A stretch of 64,000 nucleotides of DNA from NCBI RefSeq assembly GCF_000716435.1, contig NZ_JNWO01000010.1:1-64000 (forward strand). Reading direction: 5' to 3'. Positions 32,576 to 40,447 of the stretch are shown piece after piece; positions within the stretch are counted from its first letter, which is position 1; each line of letters opens with the position of its first letter. The DNA comes from Streptomyces xylophagus. GTDB lineage: Bacteria > Actinomycetota > Actinomycetes > Streptomycetales > Streptomycetaceae. The position numbers and the translations under genes are program-made. Below the pieces are notes generated by a model that ran no database searches, was not told where the DNA came from, and saw only the letters and a list, made by a program, of their open reading frames with translations.

Positions 32576-34780
32576 ATGACGACGCTCGACGAACGTCATG
32601 GAGAAGGCGCGCAGGAGGCAGCGGGGGCGTACCGCCCGGCCGCCGCCGTCCCGCTCGATCAACCGCCGGCCGCACAGCCCCAGTTGGCCGGTTCCAAGGC
32701 GGCGAACCTCGCCCGCGCCGCCCGTGCCGGGCTGCCGGTGCTCCCCGGGTTCGTGATCCCTGAGGGGGCGAGTGTCGACCCCGTCACCCTGCGCCGGGCC
32801 TGGCAGGACCTCTCCGCATCCGGCGCGCTGCCCCTCGTCGTACGCTCCTCCTCACCGCACGAGGACACCCAAGAGTCGTCCCTGGCAGGGCAGTTCGCCT
32901 CCGTACTCGACGTGCGCGGCTGGTCGGACTTCCTTACGGCGGTACGGACGGTGCTCGACTCGGCGCACCGGCCCGACGGGTCCACGGCCCCGATGGCGGT
33001 GCTGGTGCAGCCGATGCTGACGGCCCGGGTCGGCGGGGTGATGTTCGGTGCCGACCCCGTGGAGGGGCGGGCCGACCGGATGCTGGTGAGTGCGGTGCGC
33101 GGCGGGCCGGACAGTCTGGTCAGCGGTGAACAGGCCAGTACCAACTACTGGTTGAGCAGGCGGGGGCGACTGCTGCGCACCGAACCGCCGACGGCCGACG
33201 TGCTGCTCACGCGGTCCGAACTGCGGCGGCTGGCACGGCTCGCACGCCGTGCGCGGCAGGTGTTCGGGGGGCCGCAGGACATCGAGTTCGGGTTCGGCTT
33301 CGACGAGGACGGGTTCGGGAGCGGGCGGCTGTGGTTGTTCCAGAGCCGGCCCATCACCGCGATGGCCGCGCGGCCGGCGCGCGGGGCACGGTTGCTCGGG
33401 CCCGGGCCGGTCGCGGAGACGTTGCCTGATCAACTCCAGCCGCTGGAAGAGGACTTGTGGGTCGCGCCGATGGCGCGTGGGCTGACCGCCGCGCTCGACA
33501 TCGCGGGCAGCGCGCCGCGTCGGCTGCTGCGGACGGTACCGGTGGTCACGACGGTCGGCGGACGGGCCGCGGCCGACCTACGGCTGCTCGGCGCGGCTGC
33601 GCCCGGGCACCGGTGGCTTGCCCTTCTCAACCCGGCGCCGGGAGCGCGGCGGCTCGGCGCGGCCTGGCGGGTGGGCCGACTCACCGCGGCGCTGCCCGGG
33701 TTGGCCGCGGACCTCGTGGCGGACGTCGACCGCCGACTCGCCCAGGTCCCGGCGCCCGGCGGACTCCCCGGCCCCGACCTGGCCGCCGAACTCCGCTGGA
33801 CCCGCGCGGTGTTGGTCTCCCTGCACGCCCAAGAGGCCCTCGCGGGCGCCCTGTTGCACGACCCCCCGACGTCCCGTACGGCGGCGGGCGCGGCCCTGAC
33901 CGCCCTCGCGGAGACCCGTGCCCTGGGCATACCGGACGAGCAGGCACCCGCCACGGCACCGACCGTCCTGGCCCTCACGGCACCGAGTCTGCGGGGGCGC
34001 GTGCGCTTGCCGCAGCAGGGTGTGCGGGACGGCGGCGACCAACCCGCCCCGCGCCCGGCCGCGCTGTCCACCACCTTGCCCTCCGCCTCCGCCTCCGCCT
34101 TGCCCGCCGCCTTCCCCTCCCCCTCTCCCTCTCCCGTTCCCCTGTCTCCCACCCCCTCCCTCCCACCCCGAGAATCCCTCCGCCTCCGCATCCGCTGGGT
34201 GCAGGAGTTGCAGGTGCGCCTCGTACGGGAGGTCGCGCGCCGACTGGGCCGGGCCCCGGATCGCGTAGGCCTGCTGCGCTGGCCGGAGTTGGCCGCCGTA
34301 CTCGACGGTGAACCCCTGCCCGGCGATCTCCACACGCGCGTGCAGCAGGCCGAGTCGCCGCCGTTGCCGGACGCCTTCCGTCTCGCGGACGGCGCAGTGG
34401 TCTCGGAGCGCACCGACAGCGGCGAAGGCGAAGGTCGGGGCGTGTCCGGCGGGCGGGCCGTCGGGACGGTCTGGGACGGGACAGGGTCGCGCCCCTCCGA
34501 TGCCGTGCTCGTCGTCCGCACCCTCGACCCCGCCCTGGCCCCGCTGCTGCCCGAACTCGCCGGGCTGGTCGCCCAGACCGGCAGCCCGTTGTCCCATCTC
34601 GCGGTGCTGGCACGGGAGTTCGGGTTGCCTGCCGTGGTCGGCGCGACCGATGCCGTACGGCGCTTCCCACCCGGGTCGCGCATCACCGTCGACGGCACCA
34701 CCGGTGACGTAGAGACAGAAGGCGACGTAGAGACAGAAGAGGTACGGACGAAAGAGGTACGGACGGGAGAGGCGCGATGA
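32576..34780 (+). CDS. PEP-synthase/PPDK-like phosphotransferase
   Basis: The product is 734 residues. The N-terminal ATP-grasp PPDK_N domain (about 38-265) has LVVRSSSPHEDTQESSLAGQF, VLVQPMLTARVGGVMFGADP and DIEFGFGFDEDG ... LWLFQSRPI. The middle (270-620) is not recognised. The C-terminal swivelling phospho-His domain (about 640-715) has AGLVAQTGSPLSHLAVLAREF with His674. The order ATP-grasp, substrate region, His domain recalls rifampin phosphotransferase, but the middle is shorter and no rifampin-associated element is seen. A Ser/Pro linker (about 500-530) and a duplicated acidic tail are odd. The stop overlaps the next ATG. Confidence 0.75.
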   Translation: MTTLDERHGEGAQEAAGAYRPAAAVPLDQPPAAQPQLAGSKAANLARAARAGLPVLPGFVIPEGASVDPVTLRRAWQDLSASGALPLVVRSSSPHEDTQESSLAGQFASVLDVRGWSDFLTAVRTVLDSAHRPDGSTAPMAVLVQPMLTARVGGVMFGADPVEGRADRMLVSAVRGGPDSLVSGEQASTNYWLSRRGRLLRTEPPTADVLLTRSELRRLARLARRARQVFGGPQDIEFGFGFDEDGFGSGRLWLFQSRPITAMAARPARGARLLGPGPVAETLPDQLQPLEEDLWVAPMARGLTAALDIAGSAPRRLLRTVPVVTTVGGRAAADLRLLGAAAPGHRWLALLNPAPGARRLGAAWRVGRLTAALPGLAADLVADVDRRLAQVPAPGGLPGPDLAAELRWTRAVLVSLHAQEALAGALLHDPPTSRTAAGAALTALAETRALGIPDEQAPATAPTVLALTAPSLRGRVRLPQQGVRDGGDQPAPRPAALSTTLPSASASALPAAFPSPSPSPVPLSPTPSLPPRESLRLRIRWVQELQVRLVREVARRLGRAPDRVGLLRWPELAAVLDGEPLPGDLHTRVQQAESPPLPDAFRLADGAVVSERTDSGEGEGRGVSGGRAVGTVWDGTGSRPSDAVLVVRTLDPALAPLLPELAGLVAQTGSPLSHLAVLAREFGLPAVVGATDAVRRFPPGSRITVDGTTGDVETEGDVETEEVRTKEVRTGEAR
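34706..34768 (+). repeat. Two tandem duplications at the 3' end of the phosphotransferase gene
   Basis: GACGTAGAGACAGAAG occurs at 34706-34721 and again 18 bases later. GAGGTACGGACG occurs at 34739-34750 and again 15 bases later. Both periods are multiples of three, so they lengthen the tail in frame (DVETE twice, EVRT twice). Confidence 0.85.
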
Positions 34781-35691
34781 GGCGGATCGCGTACGTCTTC
34801 GGGCGCCTGGCAGCCGCCGGTGCAGGTACGTATCTCGTCGTCTACCTGTACCGCTGGCAGTGGCAGCGCGCCATCCTGTGCGGGATCCTGCTGTTGGTCG
34901 TCGAGGTGATGCTGCTCGGCATCGTGCTGCTCGGGCGGCTCACCCGGATCGAGGAACGGGTGAAGGAAAGCGACGCCAGGCAACGGGAGTTGACGGACCG
35001 TCAGGACAACGTGCTGGCCCGGCTGCAGAAGGCGTCCGTCGAGCGGGAGGGCGCCCGCTTCCGCTGGCTGGAGGAGACCACCGACCGCACGTACGTCTTC
35101 GTGCCCGTCCTCATGGTCACCGGAGTGCTGCTGTCCGGACTGGCCTGGGTGGTGCAGCGGATCGCCTCCGCGACCGGGCGACCGGCCGAGCGGCGCCTGG
35201 CGGGGCGCCTCGCCGTCCTCGCCGCCCCCGGGCCGGGCGCGGCGGGCGAGTTGGAGGACCGGCCCGCACTGGGCCGGCGTTCCAAGGGCCGTGTCGCCCG
35301 CGCGGCCGCCGTCGGCGTCGTCGGGGCGGCCCTGCTCACCGCGCTCGTCGTCGGGCTCGCCGACCTCACCCAGACCCGGGAGCAGAGCGCGAACGACTCC
35401 GAGGCGACCTCGGTGCTCGTCCAGGTGGACGTGCGGGGTTCGGACATGACGGCCGAGCGGCAGGCCCTCGCCGCGCAACAGGTCTGGGAGCGCTGCCGGG
35501 ACTCCACCTCCGTGCCGCTGAACCACGCGACTCTCGGCAGCCTCGGCGACGGCATGTTCGCCGGGGTCGTACGGCCCGCGCTCGCCGAGCACGACCGGAT
35601 GCGGCTGCGCGGCTGCCTGGAGGACGCGGCCCTCGACCGCGCCCACCTCACGGTGATGGGCATGAGCGACACGGACGCGGACGACGACTGA
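34777..35691 (+). CDS. Multi-pass membrane protein of unknown function
   Basis: The product is 304 residues. Two N-terminal membrane segments (about 8-25 and 30-52) are followed by a charged coiled-coil (about 55-92), a third segment (about 105-127), a loop, a fourth (about 172-195) and a C-terminal soluble domain with two Cys (WERCRDST, RLRGCLEDA). The start overlaps the phosphotransferase stop (ATGA), so the pair is translationally coupled and likely works together. I do not recognise the family. The last residues are acidic (DTDADDD). Confidence 0.65.
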   Translation: MRRIAYVFGRLAAAGAGTYLVVYLYRWQWQRAILCGILLLVVEVMLLGIVLLGRLTRIEERVKESDARQRELTDRQDNVLARLQKASVEREGARFRWLEETTDRTYVFVPVLMVTGVLLSGLAWVVQRIASATGRPAERRLAGRLAVLAAPGPGAAGELEDRPALGRRSKGRVARAAAVGVVGAALLTALVVGLADLTQTREQSANDSEATSVLVQVDVRGSDMTAERQALAAQQVWERCRDSTSVPLNHATLGSLGDGMFAGVVRPALAEHDRMRLRGCLEDAALDRAHLTVMGMSDTDADDD

Positions 35692-35792
35692 GCCGACCGT
35701 GCGCCACGGACGACGGACGGTGACTGACAGGAACGCACAATGCCGACGTACGATGCCAAGGCGCCCCCGTCCCCGAGCCTCCCGGGTCACCC

Positions 35793-36497
35793 ATGGCTGC
35801 CGTGTCCCTGCCCTCACCCCAACTCGACCTGCCTGAACGTCGATTGCCCAGACGTACGATGAAGTTCCTGCTCGTGATCGTTCTCGGCTACGTCGCCCTG
35901 TGGGCCACCGGCGCGCTCGGCGTCCTCGCGCTGTCGTACTGGGCGCGCGAGGAGACCCCGGCACCGCCGGGGACCCGTACCGTGCAGGGCATCCACCACT
36001 TCCAACCCGTGGACACCGAGGGGAAGTTGTGGCGAGGGGCAGCACCTTCCCCCGCCGGCTACCGGGAGTTGACCCGCCTCGGCTTCACCACCGTCGTGGA
36101 TCTGCGCGCCGAGGACCTGACCGCGGCGCAGCTCGCCGAACCGCGCAAGGCGGGCCTGGACGTCGTACGACTGCCCATTCGTGACGGGCAGACGCCAACT
36201 GCCGTGCAGGTGCAGGGATTTCTTGATGTCGTTGCCGCTGCGCCCGGGCCGGTGTTCGTGCACTGCGGTGCGGGGGTGGGCCGTACGGGGACGATGGCGG
36301 CGGCGTATCTCGTGCGGACCGGGGAGGAGTCGTCGGCGCGGGCGGTCCGGCGGAATCTCGCCGTCGGACCGCCGTCGATCGAGCAGATCTACTACGCGCT
36401 GAGCCTCGGTTCGGGCCGGCCGGAGCAACCGCCGTTGCCGGTGGTCGCCGTCAGCCGGCTGGTGGACGCGCCACGGCGCATGCTGTCGTGGTTCTGA
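35793..36497 (+). CDS. Membrane-anchored dual-specificity / tyrosine phosphatase-like protein
   Basis: The product is 234 residues. One membrane segment at about 24-48 leads to a phosphatase domain (about 62-205) with the P-loop VHCGAGVGRTGTM (catalytic Cys158, Arg164) and a general-acid candidate Asp in LPIRDGQTP. TTVVDLRAE is the usual strand before it. It probably dephosphorylates phosphotyrosine or phospholipid head groups near the membrane. ATG 35793 has a weak ribosome site, and ATG 35859 would start at the membrane helix. It may belong to the same transcript as the two preceding genes. Confidence 0.8.
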   Translation: MAAVSLPSPQLDLPERRLPRRTMKFLLVIVLGYVALWATGALGVLALSYWAREETPAPPGTRTVQGIHHFQPVDTEGKLWRGAAPSPAGYRELTRLGFTTVVDLRAEDLTAAQLAEPRKAGLDVVRLPIRDGQTPTAVQVQGFLDVVAAAPGPVFVHCGAGVGRTGTMAAAYLVRTGEESSARAVRRNLAVGPPSIEQIYYALSLGSGRPEQPPLPVVAVSRLVDAPRRMLSWF

Positions 36498-36516
36498 GAC
36501 CCGGCACCCGGCGGGG

Positions 36517-37320
36517 TCAGGGCTTGCGTCCCACCGCCGCGTACCCCGGAATCACCCCGTCGTCCTGGCCCGGCACCGGATCGCCCAGCTCCGGGTGCCA
36601 CTTGTCGAGCACCGCCACGCCCGGTTCGACGAGGTCGAGGCCGTCGAAGAAGCGGGCGAAGCCGGTGCGGGAGCGGAGCGCCAGGGTGATGCCCGCCGCC
36701 GTGAGCTTCTCGACCGCCGTCGCCGACTGCTCCGGGGTGAAGTCGGCGGTGGCGTGGGTCATCATCAGGTAGCTGCCGGTGGGGAGTTGGGACATCAGGT
36801 CCCCGACCAGCTCGTGCGCGCCGTCCTCGTCGGGGACGAAGTGCAGCAGCGCGACGAGGGACAGGGCGACGGGCCGGTCGAAGTCGATGACCTGCCTGGC
36901 GCACTCGATGATCGCGTCGGGCTCCCGCACGTCGGCCTGCAGATACTCGGTCACACCCTCGGGTGTGCCGCGCAGCAGGGCCGCCGCGTGGACCGGCACG
37001 ATCGGGTCGTTGTCGCAGTAGACGACACGGGCGTCGGGCGCGATGCCCTGCGCGACCTGGTGCAGGTTCGGCTCGGTCGGGATGCCCGTGCCGATGTCCA
37101 GGAACTGCCGTACGCCGTGCTCGGCGAGCCAGCGCGTGGCCCGGTGCATGAACGCGCGGTTGACACGTGCCATGACCGGCACCCTCGGGTCGAGGGCGAG
37201 CATCTGGCGGCCCATCTCCTGGTCGACGGGGTAGTTGTCCTTGCCGCCGAGGTACCAGTCGTACATGCGGGCGGGGTTGGGCCTGCTGGTGTCGATCTCG
37301 TCGGTGGGCCGCACGGTCAT
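36517..37320 (-). CDS. SAM-dependent methyltransferase, SAV2177/DUF574 family
   Basis: The product is 267 residues from ATG 37320 (GGAG six bases upstream, earlier ATGs at 37332 and 37359 less likely). Family features are RPNPARMYDWYLGGKDNYPVD at the N-terminus, the SAM motif FLDIGTGIPTEPN, VVYCDNDPIVPVHAAALL and FDRPVALSLVALLHFV. This is a Streptomyces-expanded group, often next to XRE/DUF397 regulators as here. The substrate is unknown. Confidence 0.88.
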   Translation of the reverse strand: MTVRPTDEIDTSRPNPARMYDWYLGGKDNYPVDQEMGRQMLALDPRVPVMARVNRAFMHRATRWLAEHGVRQFLDIGTGIPTEPNLHQVAQGIAPDARVVYCDNDPIVPVHAAALLRGTPEGVTEYLQADVREPDAIIECARQVIDFDRPVALSLVALLHFVPDEDGAHELVGDLMSQLPTGSYLMMTHATADFTPEQSATAVEKLTAAGITLALRSRTGFARFFDGLDLVEPGVAVLDKWHPELGDPVPGQDDGVIPGYAAVGRKP

Positions 37321-37428
37321 GGCGTGCTCCATAAGGTCGTACAGAGGAGGGTGTTGCACTGTGTGATCAAGTCAGTACCAAAATAAGGAGGTTCGGTAAG
37401 GAAAAAGCATTCAGCACAGGTGGTCGGC

Positions 37429-37683
37429 TCAGGACAGCAAGAAGTCCGCCTCGCCCGCTTTCGCCCCCTCGATGAAGGCCGTCATCTCGTCGGTGGTGTA
37501 GATCAGGGCCGGCCCGTCCGGGTCGGTGGACTGACGGACGGCGATCCGGCCGTCGGCGAGCTTCATCGCCTCCAGGCAGTTGCCGCCGTTGCCGCCGCTC
37601 CACGGCTTGTGCCAGCCTTCGCTTCCCAAGTCCCGCGCGGGCATACCGTTGTAGACGCTCATACGCGGCTTGATGCGATCCAT
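37429..37683 (-). CDS. DUF397 small regulatory-partner protein
   Basis: The product is 84 residues with the DUF397 core: WHKPWSGGNGGNCLEA, then IAVRQSTDPDGPALIYTTDEMTAFIEGAKAGEADFLL. These small proteins are paired with WhiJ-type XRE regulators in Streptomyces and modulate them in development and antibiotic production. ATG 37683 follows the regulator's TGA directly, so the two are translationally coupled. Confidence 0.92.
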   Translation of the reverse strand: MDRIKPRMSVYNGMPARDLGSEGWHKPWSGGNGGNCLEAMKLADGRIAVRQSTDPDGPALIYTTDEMTAFIEGAKAGEADFLLS

Positions 37684-38544
37684 TCACAGCTCCTTGCGGA
37701 GATCCTTGAGGATCTCCTTCGTGCGATGTGCCGTAGCGGCCTGCGCCGCCATGCGGTCCATGACCTCGAGATGGGTCGCCACCTCTTCGCGCGCGTCCAG
37801 ATAGACGGCGCCGGTCAGGTACTCGCTGTAGACCATGTCCGGCAGTTCTGACATGGCAAATCGGAACAGCACGAAGGGCCCGTACGTGCCCGGGTGCGGC
37901 CCCGAGGAGAACGGGGCGACCTGCAGGGTCACGTTCGGCAGCTTCGTGGCGTCGAGCAGTTTGTCGATCTGGGCACGCATCACCTCCGGGCCGCCGACCG
38001 GGCGGCGCAGGGCGGTCTCGTCCATGACGATCCAGAAACGGGGCGCGTCGGGACGGGTGAGCAGGTCCTGGCGCTGCATGCGCAGCGCCACATGACGCTC
38101 GATGTCGCCCGGCTCGGTCTGGCCGATGGCACCCGACTTCAGCACGCCGCGCGCGTACTCCTCGGTCTGCAGCAGTCCGGGCACGAAGTGCGGTTCGTAC
38201 GACCTGATGAGCGCGGCCGCGCCCTCCAGGCTGACGTGCATCGAGAACCAGCCGGGCAGGATGTCGTGGAAGCGCTGCCACCAGCCGGGTCTGTTGGCCT
38301 CCTCGGCCAGCTGGACGAAGGCCGCGGCCTCCTCGTCGGAGACGCCGTAGGACTTCAGGAGGAGCTGGAGGTAGGGGATCTTGAGAGAGACCTCGGCCAT
38401 CTCCATGCGGCGGACCGTGGCGGGCGCGACGCGCAGGACGCGGGCGGCCTCCTCGCGCTTGAGCCCCGCGCGTTCCCGCAGGTCCAGCAGGCGCCGGCCG
38501 AGGACGACCTGGCCGACCGTCGGTGCGGACCGCGGCTCGCTCAC
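37684..38544 (-). CDS. WhiJ-like XRE regulator with DUF5753 domain
   Basis: The product is 286 residues from GTG 38544 behind GGAGGTGGAG. The N-terminal helix-turn-helix (about 12-65) has LREREAGL-type sequence (LRERAGLKREEAARVLRVAPATVRRMEM). The DUF5753 domain follows (about 85-275), with ALIRSYEPHFVPGLLQTEEYARGVL and PHPGTYGPFVLFRF. It probably represses its own divergent promoter and the neighbouring ATPase gene until its DUF397 partner or a ligand acts. It is coupled to the DUF397 gene downstream. Confidence 0.92.
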   Translation of the reverse strand: MSEPRSAPTVGQVVLGRRLLDLRERAGLKREEAARVLRVAPATVRRMEMAEVSLKIPYLQLLLKSYGVSDEEAAAFVQLAEEANRPGWWQRFHDILPGWFSMHVSLEGAAALIRSYEPHFVPGLLQTEEYARGVLKSGAIGQTEPGDIERHVALRMQRQDLLTRPDAPRFWIVMDETALRRPVGGPEVMRAQIDKLLDATKLPNVTLQVAPFSSGPHPGTYGPFVLFRFAMSELPDMVYSEYLTGAVYLDAREEVATHLEVMDRMAAQAATAHRTKEILKDLRKEL

Positions 38545-38602
38545 GCTCCACCTCCACGAATGAGTACCTGACCGATGGGTTCCGTACAGCCCGGCGAAAG
38601 GA

Positions 38603-38689
38603 GTTCTCACCGCCGAGCGAAGACGTTCTCACCGCCCGGCGACCGAATCCTGACAGCCCTGCGGCGCCATTCGAAGACTCATTCGAAGA
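38603..38689. promoter_or_regulatory. Two sets of direct repeats in the XRE/ATPase divergent promoter
   Basis: GTTCTCACCGCC occurs at 38603-38614 and 38625-38636 (22-base period). CATTCGAAGA occurs at 38668-38677 and 38680-38689 (12-base period, each with the palindrome TTCGAA). They lie 60-145 bases upstream of the XRE regulator and are candidate binding sites for it. Confidence 0.5.
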
Positions 38690-38797
38690 TCTGGACAGAC
38701 CTCCGGAGATCCCAACTGGCGCCGCGCGACTTTCTGTTGCGAGCAGTGTGCCACGACCGTGCAGAGCGTCATACGGCACTCTGCATTTTTCATAGTG

Positions 38798-38812
38798 ACA
38801 CTTGCCAAGTGT
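38798..38812. promoter_or_regulatory. Palindrome upstream of the ATPase gene
   Basis: ACACTT and AAGTGT flank GCC, extended imperfectly to GTGA...TCAC. It lies 17 bases before the proposed GTG 38829, near where a -10 or operator would be. Confidence 0.45.
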
Positions 38813-38828
38813 TCACGGCGGGGCGATA

Positions 38829-39791
38829 GTGGCAAGCGTGATTCCGTCCGCGCCCTTAGGAACAGACGCCGCCGCAGGCCTCCTCGGTCTCGGTGCCGCT
38901 GCGGGAGCCGTCCCTGGTGGGGCCGCTGCCGAGCGCCGGTTCCGGTTCGAGCTGGCCGCACACCCGGGTTCCCCCGCCCAGGCGAGACGCCTGACGCGGG
39001 CTCGGCTGTCCGGCTGGTCCGTGTGCGAGGACACCTGCGACACGGCGGTACTCGTCGTCTCCGAGCTGGTCACCAACGCGATCGTGCACACCGCGAGCAG
39101 CCACATAATCTGCGAGCTGCACGATGGCGACGACCTGGTGCGGATAGCCGTCCGTGACGAGGGCTGTGCTCCTGGTGAGCCCCGCCCGTCCCCGCAGCGG
39201 CCCGACGAGGAGCACGGGAGGGGACTGCTCCTCATCGACGGGCTCTGCCGGGCCTGGGGCGCTCAGGAACACGGACCCGGCCTGCTGGTCTGGGCCGACC
39301 TGCCACGGCAGGCGGACCCGGCGCACGGCCACCACCCGGCCCCCGGCCACGACAGTTCCGTACCGCGCAACGACCTGGGGTGGGGCGCACGACCCAAACC
39401 GGGCCCGTCGGGCGGTTCGGGCGACGGGGACGAGGCGACGGCACACTTCGGGGCCTTCGAGGATCTGGGCGTATTTCCGGGGCGGGGGCACGGGGGTGCC
39501 TCCGGCGGGCGTGGGGGCGCCGGCGACTTCGGAGGCCTGGACCTCGGCGGCTTCGGGGGCCGGGAGCACGAAACCGGCGTCGGTCTCGGGAACGGGACCG
39601 GCTCCGGACGCGGAGGCCGGGAGGGCGCGGGCCACTTCAGGGGGCTGGGCCAGGAGGACGTACGTCCTTTCAGGGGGCTGGGCCACCAGGACGCCGGCGA
39701 CCTCCCGGACTCCGCGGAGACCGGGGATTCCAGCGGGTTCGGGGACTCCAGCGGTTTCGGGGACTTCGGTACGGGGGTCGAATGGGTGTGA
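38829..39791 (+). CDS. Anti-sigma-factor-type ATP-binding protein with Gly-rich repetitive tail
   Basis: The product is about 320 residues from GTG 38829 (GTG 38838 is possible). The HATPase_c domain (about 35-155) has the N-box VSELVTNAIVHTAS, G1 VRDEG and G2 GRGLLLIDGLCRAWG, as in RsbW/SpoIIAB-like proteins of Streptomyces, often encoded beside WhiJ/DUF397 genes. From about 190 the protein is low-complexity Gly/Asp/Phe with repeats (FGGLDLGGFGG, FRGLGQ and FRGLGH, two SGFGD), unusual for the family. The stop overlaps the next gene by ten bases. Confidence 0.8.
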   Translation: MASVIPSAPLGTDAAAGLLGLGAAAGAVPGGAAAERRFRFELAAHPGSPAQARRLTRARLSGWSVCEDTCDTAVLVVSELVTNAIVHTASSHIICELHDGDDLVRIAVRDEGCAPGEPRPSPQRPDEEHGRGLLLIDGLCRAWGAQEHGPGLLVWADLPRQADPAHGHHPAPGHDSSVPRNDLGWGARPKPGPSGGSGDGDEATAHFGAFEDLGVFPGRGHGGASGGRGGAGDFGGLDLGGFGGREHETGVGLGNGTGSGRGGREGAGHFRGLGQEDVRPFRGLGHQDAGDLPDSAETGDSSGFGDSSGFGDFGTGVEWV

Positions 39792-40225
39792 GCGGCGCGT
39801 CCCGTCCCGGCCAGGTGCTCAGTCTCGACACGCTGGTCCGTCTGGGGCGTGCGCTGCACGGACCGGGTACGCCCCGGCGACTGCCCGTCCCCGAGGGCAT
39901 GACGGCTCCGCTCGGCTGCGATGCGGTGGCGGTGCCCGCGCGTTTCGGACCGCTGGTCCTGCCCCGGCTGCCGCGCGTCGGCTGTGTCTACGCCGACGAG
40001 GCGCACTGGTGGTGGATCGTGCCGTCCGACTCCGACTACGCGCTGGACTGGCCGGCGCCGGCGCGGTACACGACGGGGGCGTTGGTGCCGGACTCGCCTC
40101 GCGCGCCGGGTCTTATCCATCGGCCTGATGGGAAGCTTCCGTATACGCCGCCGATTCCGCTGTACTTGGCAGTGTGCCGGGTGACAGGGACTACTCCTTC
40201 TTGGTCACGGCCTATTAGCGCGTAG
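39782..40225 (+). CDS. Conserved uncharacterised protein coupled to the ATPase gene
   Basis: The product is 147 residues from ATG 39782, behind GGGGGTCGA. There are no membrane segments or known motifs. It is Pro/Trp-rich with VGCVYADEAHWWWIVPSDSDY and YTTGALVPDS. Its start lies inside the end of the ATPase frame, implying coupled translation. Genes of this type follow the ATPase in such Streptomyces regulatory sets in my recollection, but no function is known. Confidence 0.65.
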   Translation: MGVSGASRPGQVLSLDTLVRLGRALHGPGTPRRLPVPEGMTAPLGCDAVAVPARFGPLVLPRLPRVGCVYADEAHWWWIVPSDSDYALDWPAPARYTTGALVPDSPRAPGLIHRPDGKLPYTPPIPLYLAVCRVTGTTPSWSRPISA

Positions 40226-40272
40226 CGCTCCGCGCGGTGGGCCGTTTTTGTCTGCGGGCCCGGTGGGGGCTG

Positions 40273-40305
40273 GTCGCGCAGTTCCCCGCGCCCCTTTCGG
40301 GGCGC
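40273..40305. repeat. 33-base Streptomyces-type intergenic repeat, copy 1
   Basis: The sequence begins GTCGCGCAGTTCCCCGCG and ends in the perfect hairpin GCGCCCC-TTTC-GGGGCGC. A second copy at 55760-55792 differs by one loop base. It may act as a terminator for the gene ending at 40225. Confidence 0.8.
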
Positions 40306-40410
40306 ACCCCTCGCCGCCAGTCGAAACGTCGGCCCGCTCCTCCCGGCGTACGCCCGCGCGCCCGCAACCCCTTTTCCCACGCGCTCTCCCCCGAACGGCC
40401 CCACCCCGCA

Positions 40411-40432
40411 ATAGTGGCCGTTCGTCCACTAT
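40411..40432. promoter_or_regulatory. Perfect inverted repeat just upstream of the ABC exporter gene
   Basis: ATAGTGG (40411-40417) and CCACTAT (40426-40432) flank eight bases, directly before the ribosome site GGGGGAGG. It is a candidate operator or translation-controlling hairpin. Confidence 0.5.
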
Positions 40433-40447
40433 CGGGGGAGGTCGGCC

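Noticed and set aside
33430..36045. 871-residue open frame on the minus strand
   Set aside because: It is antisense to three genes with clear domains and has a low-complexity Arg/Pro/Gly composition.
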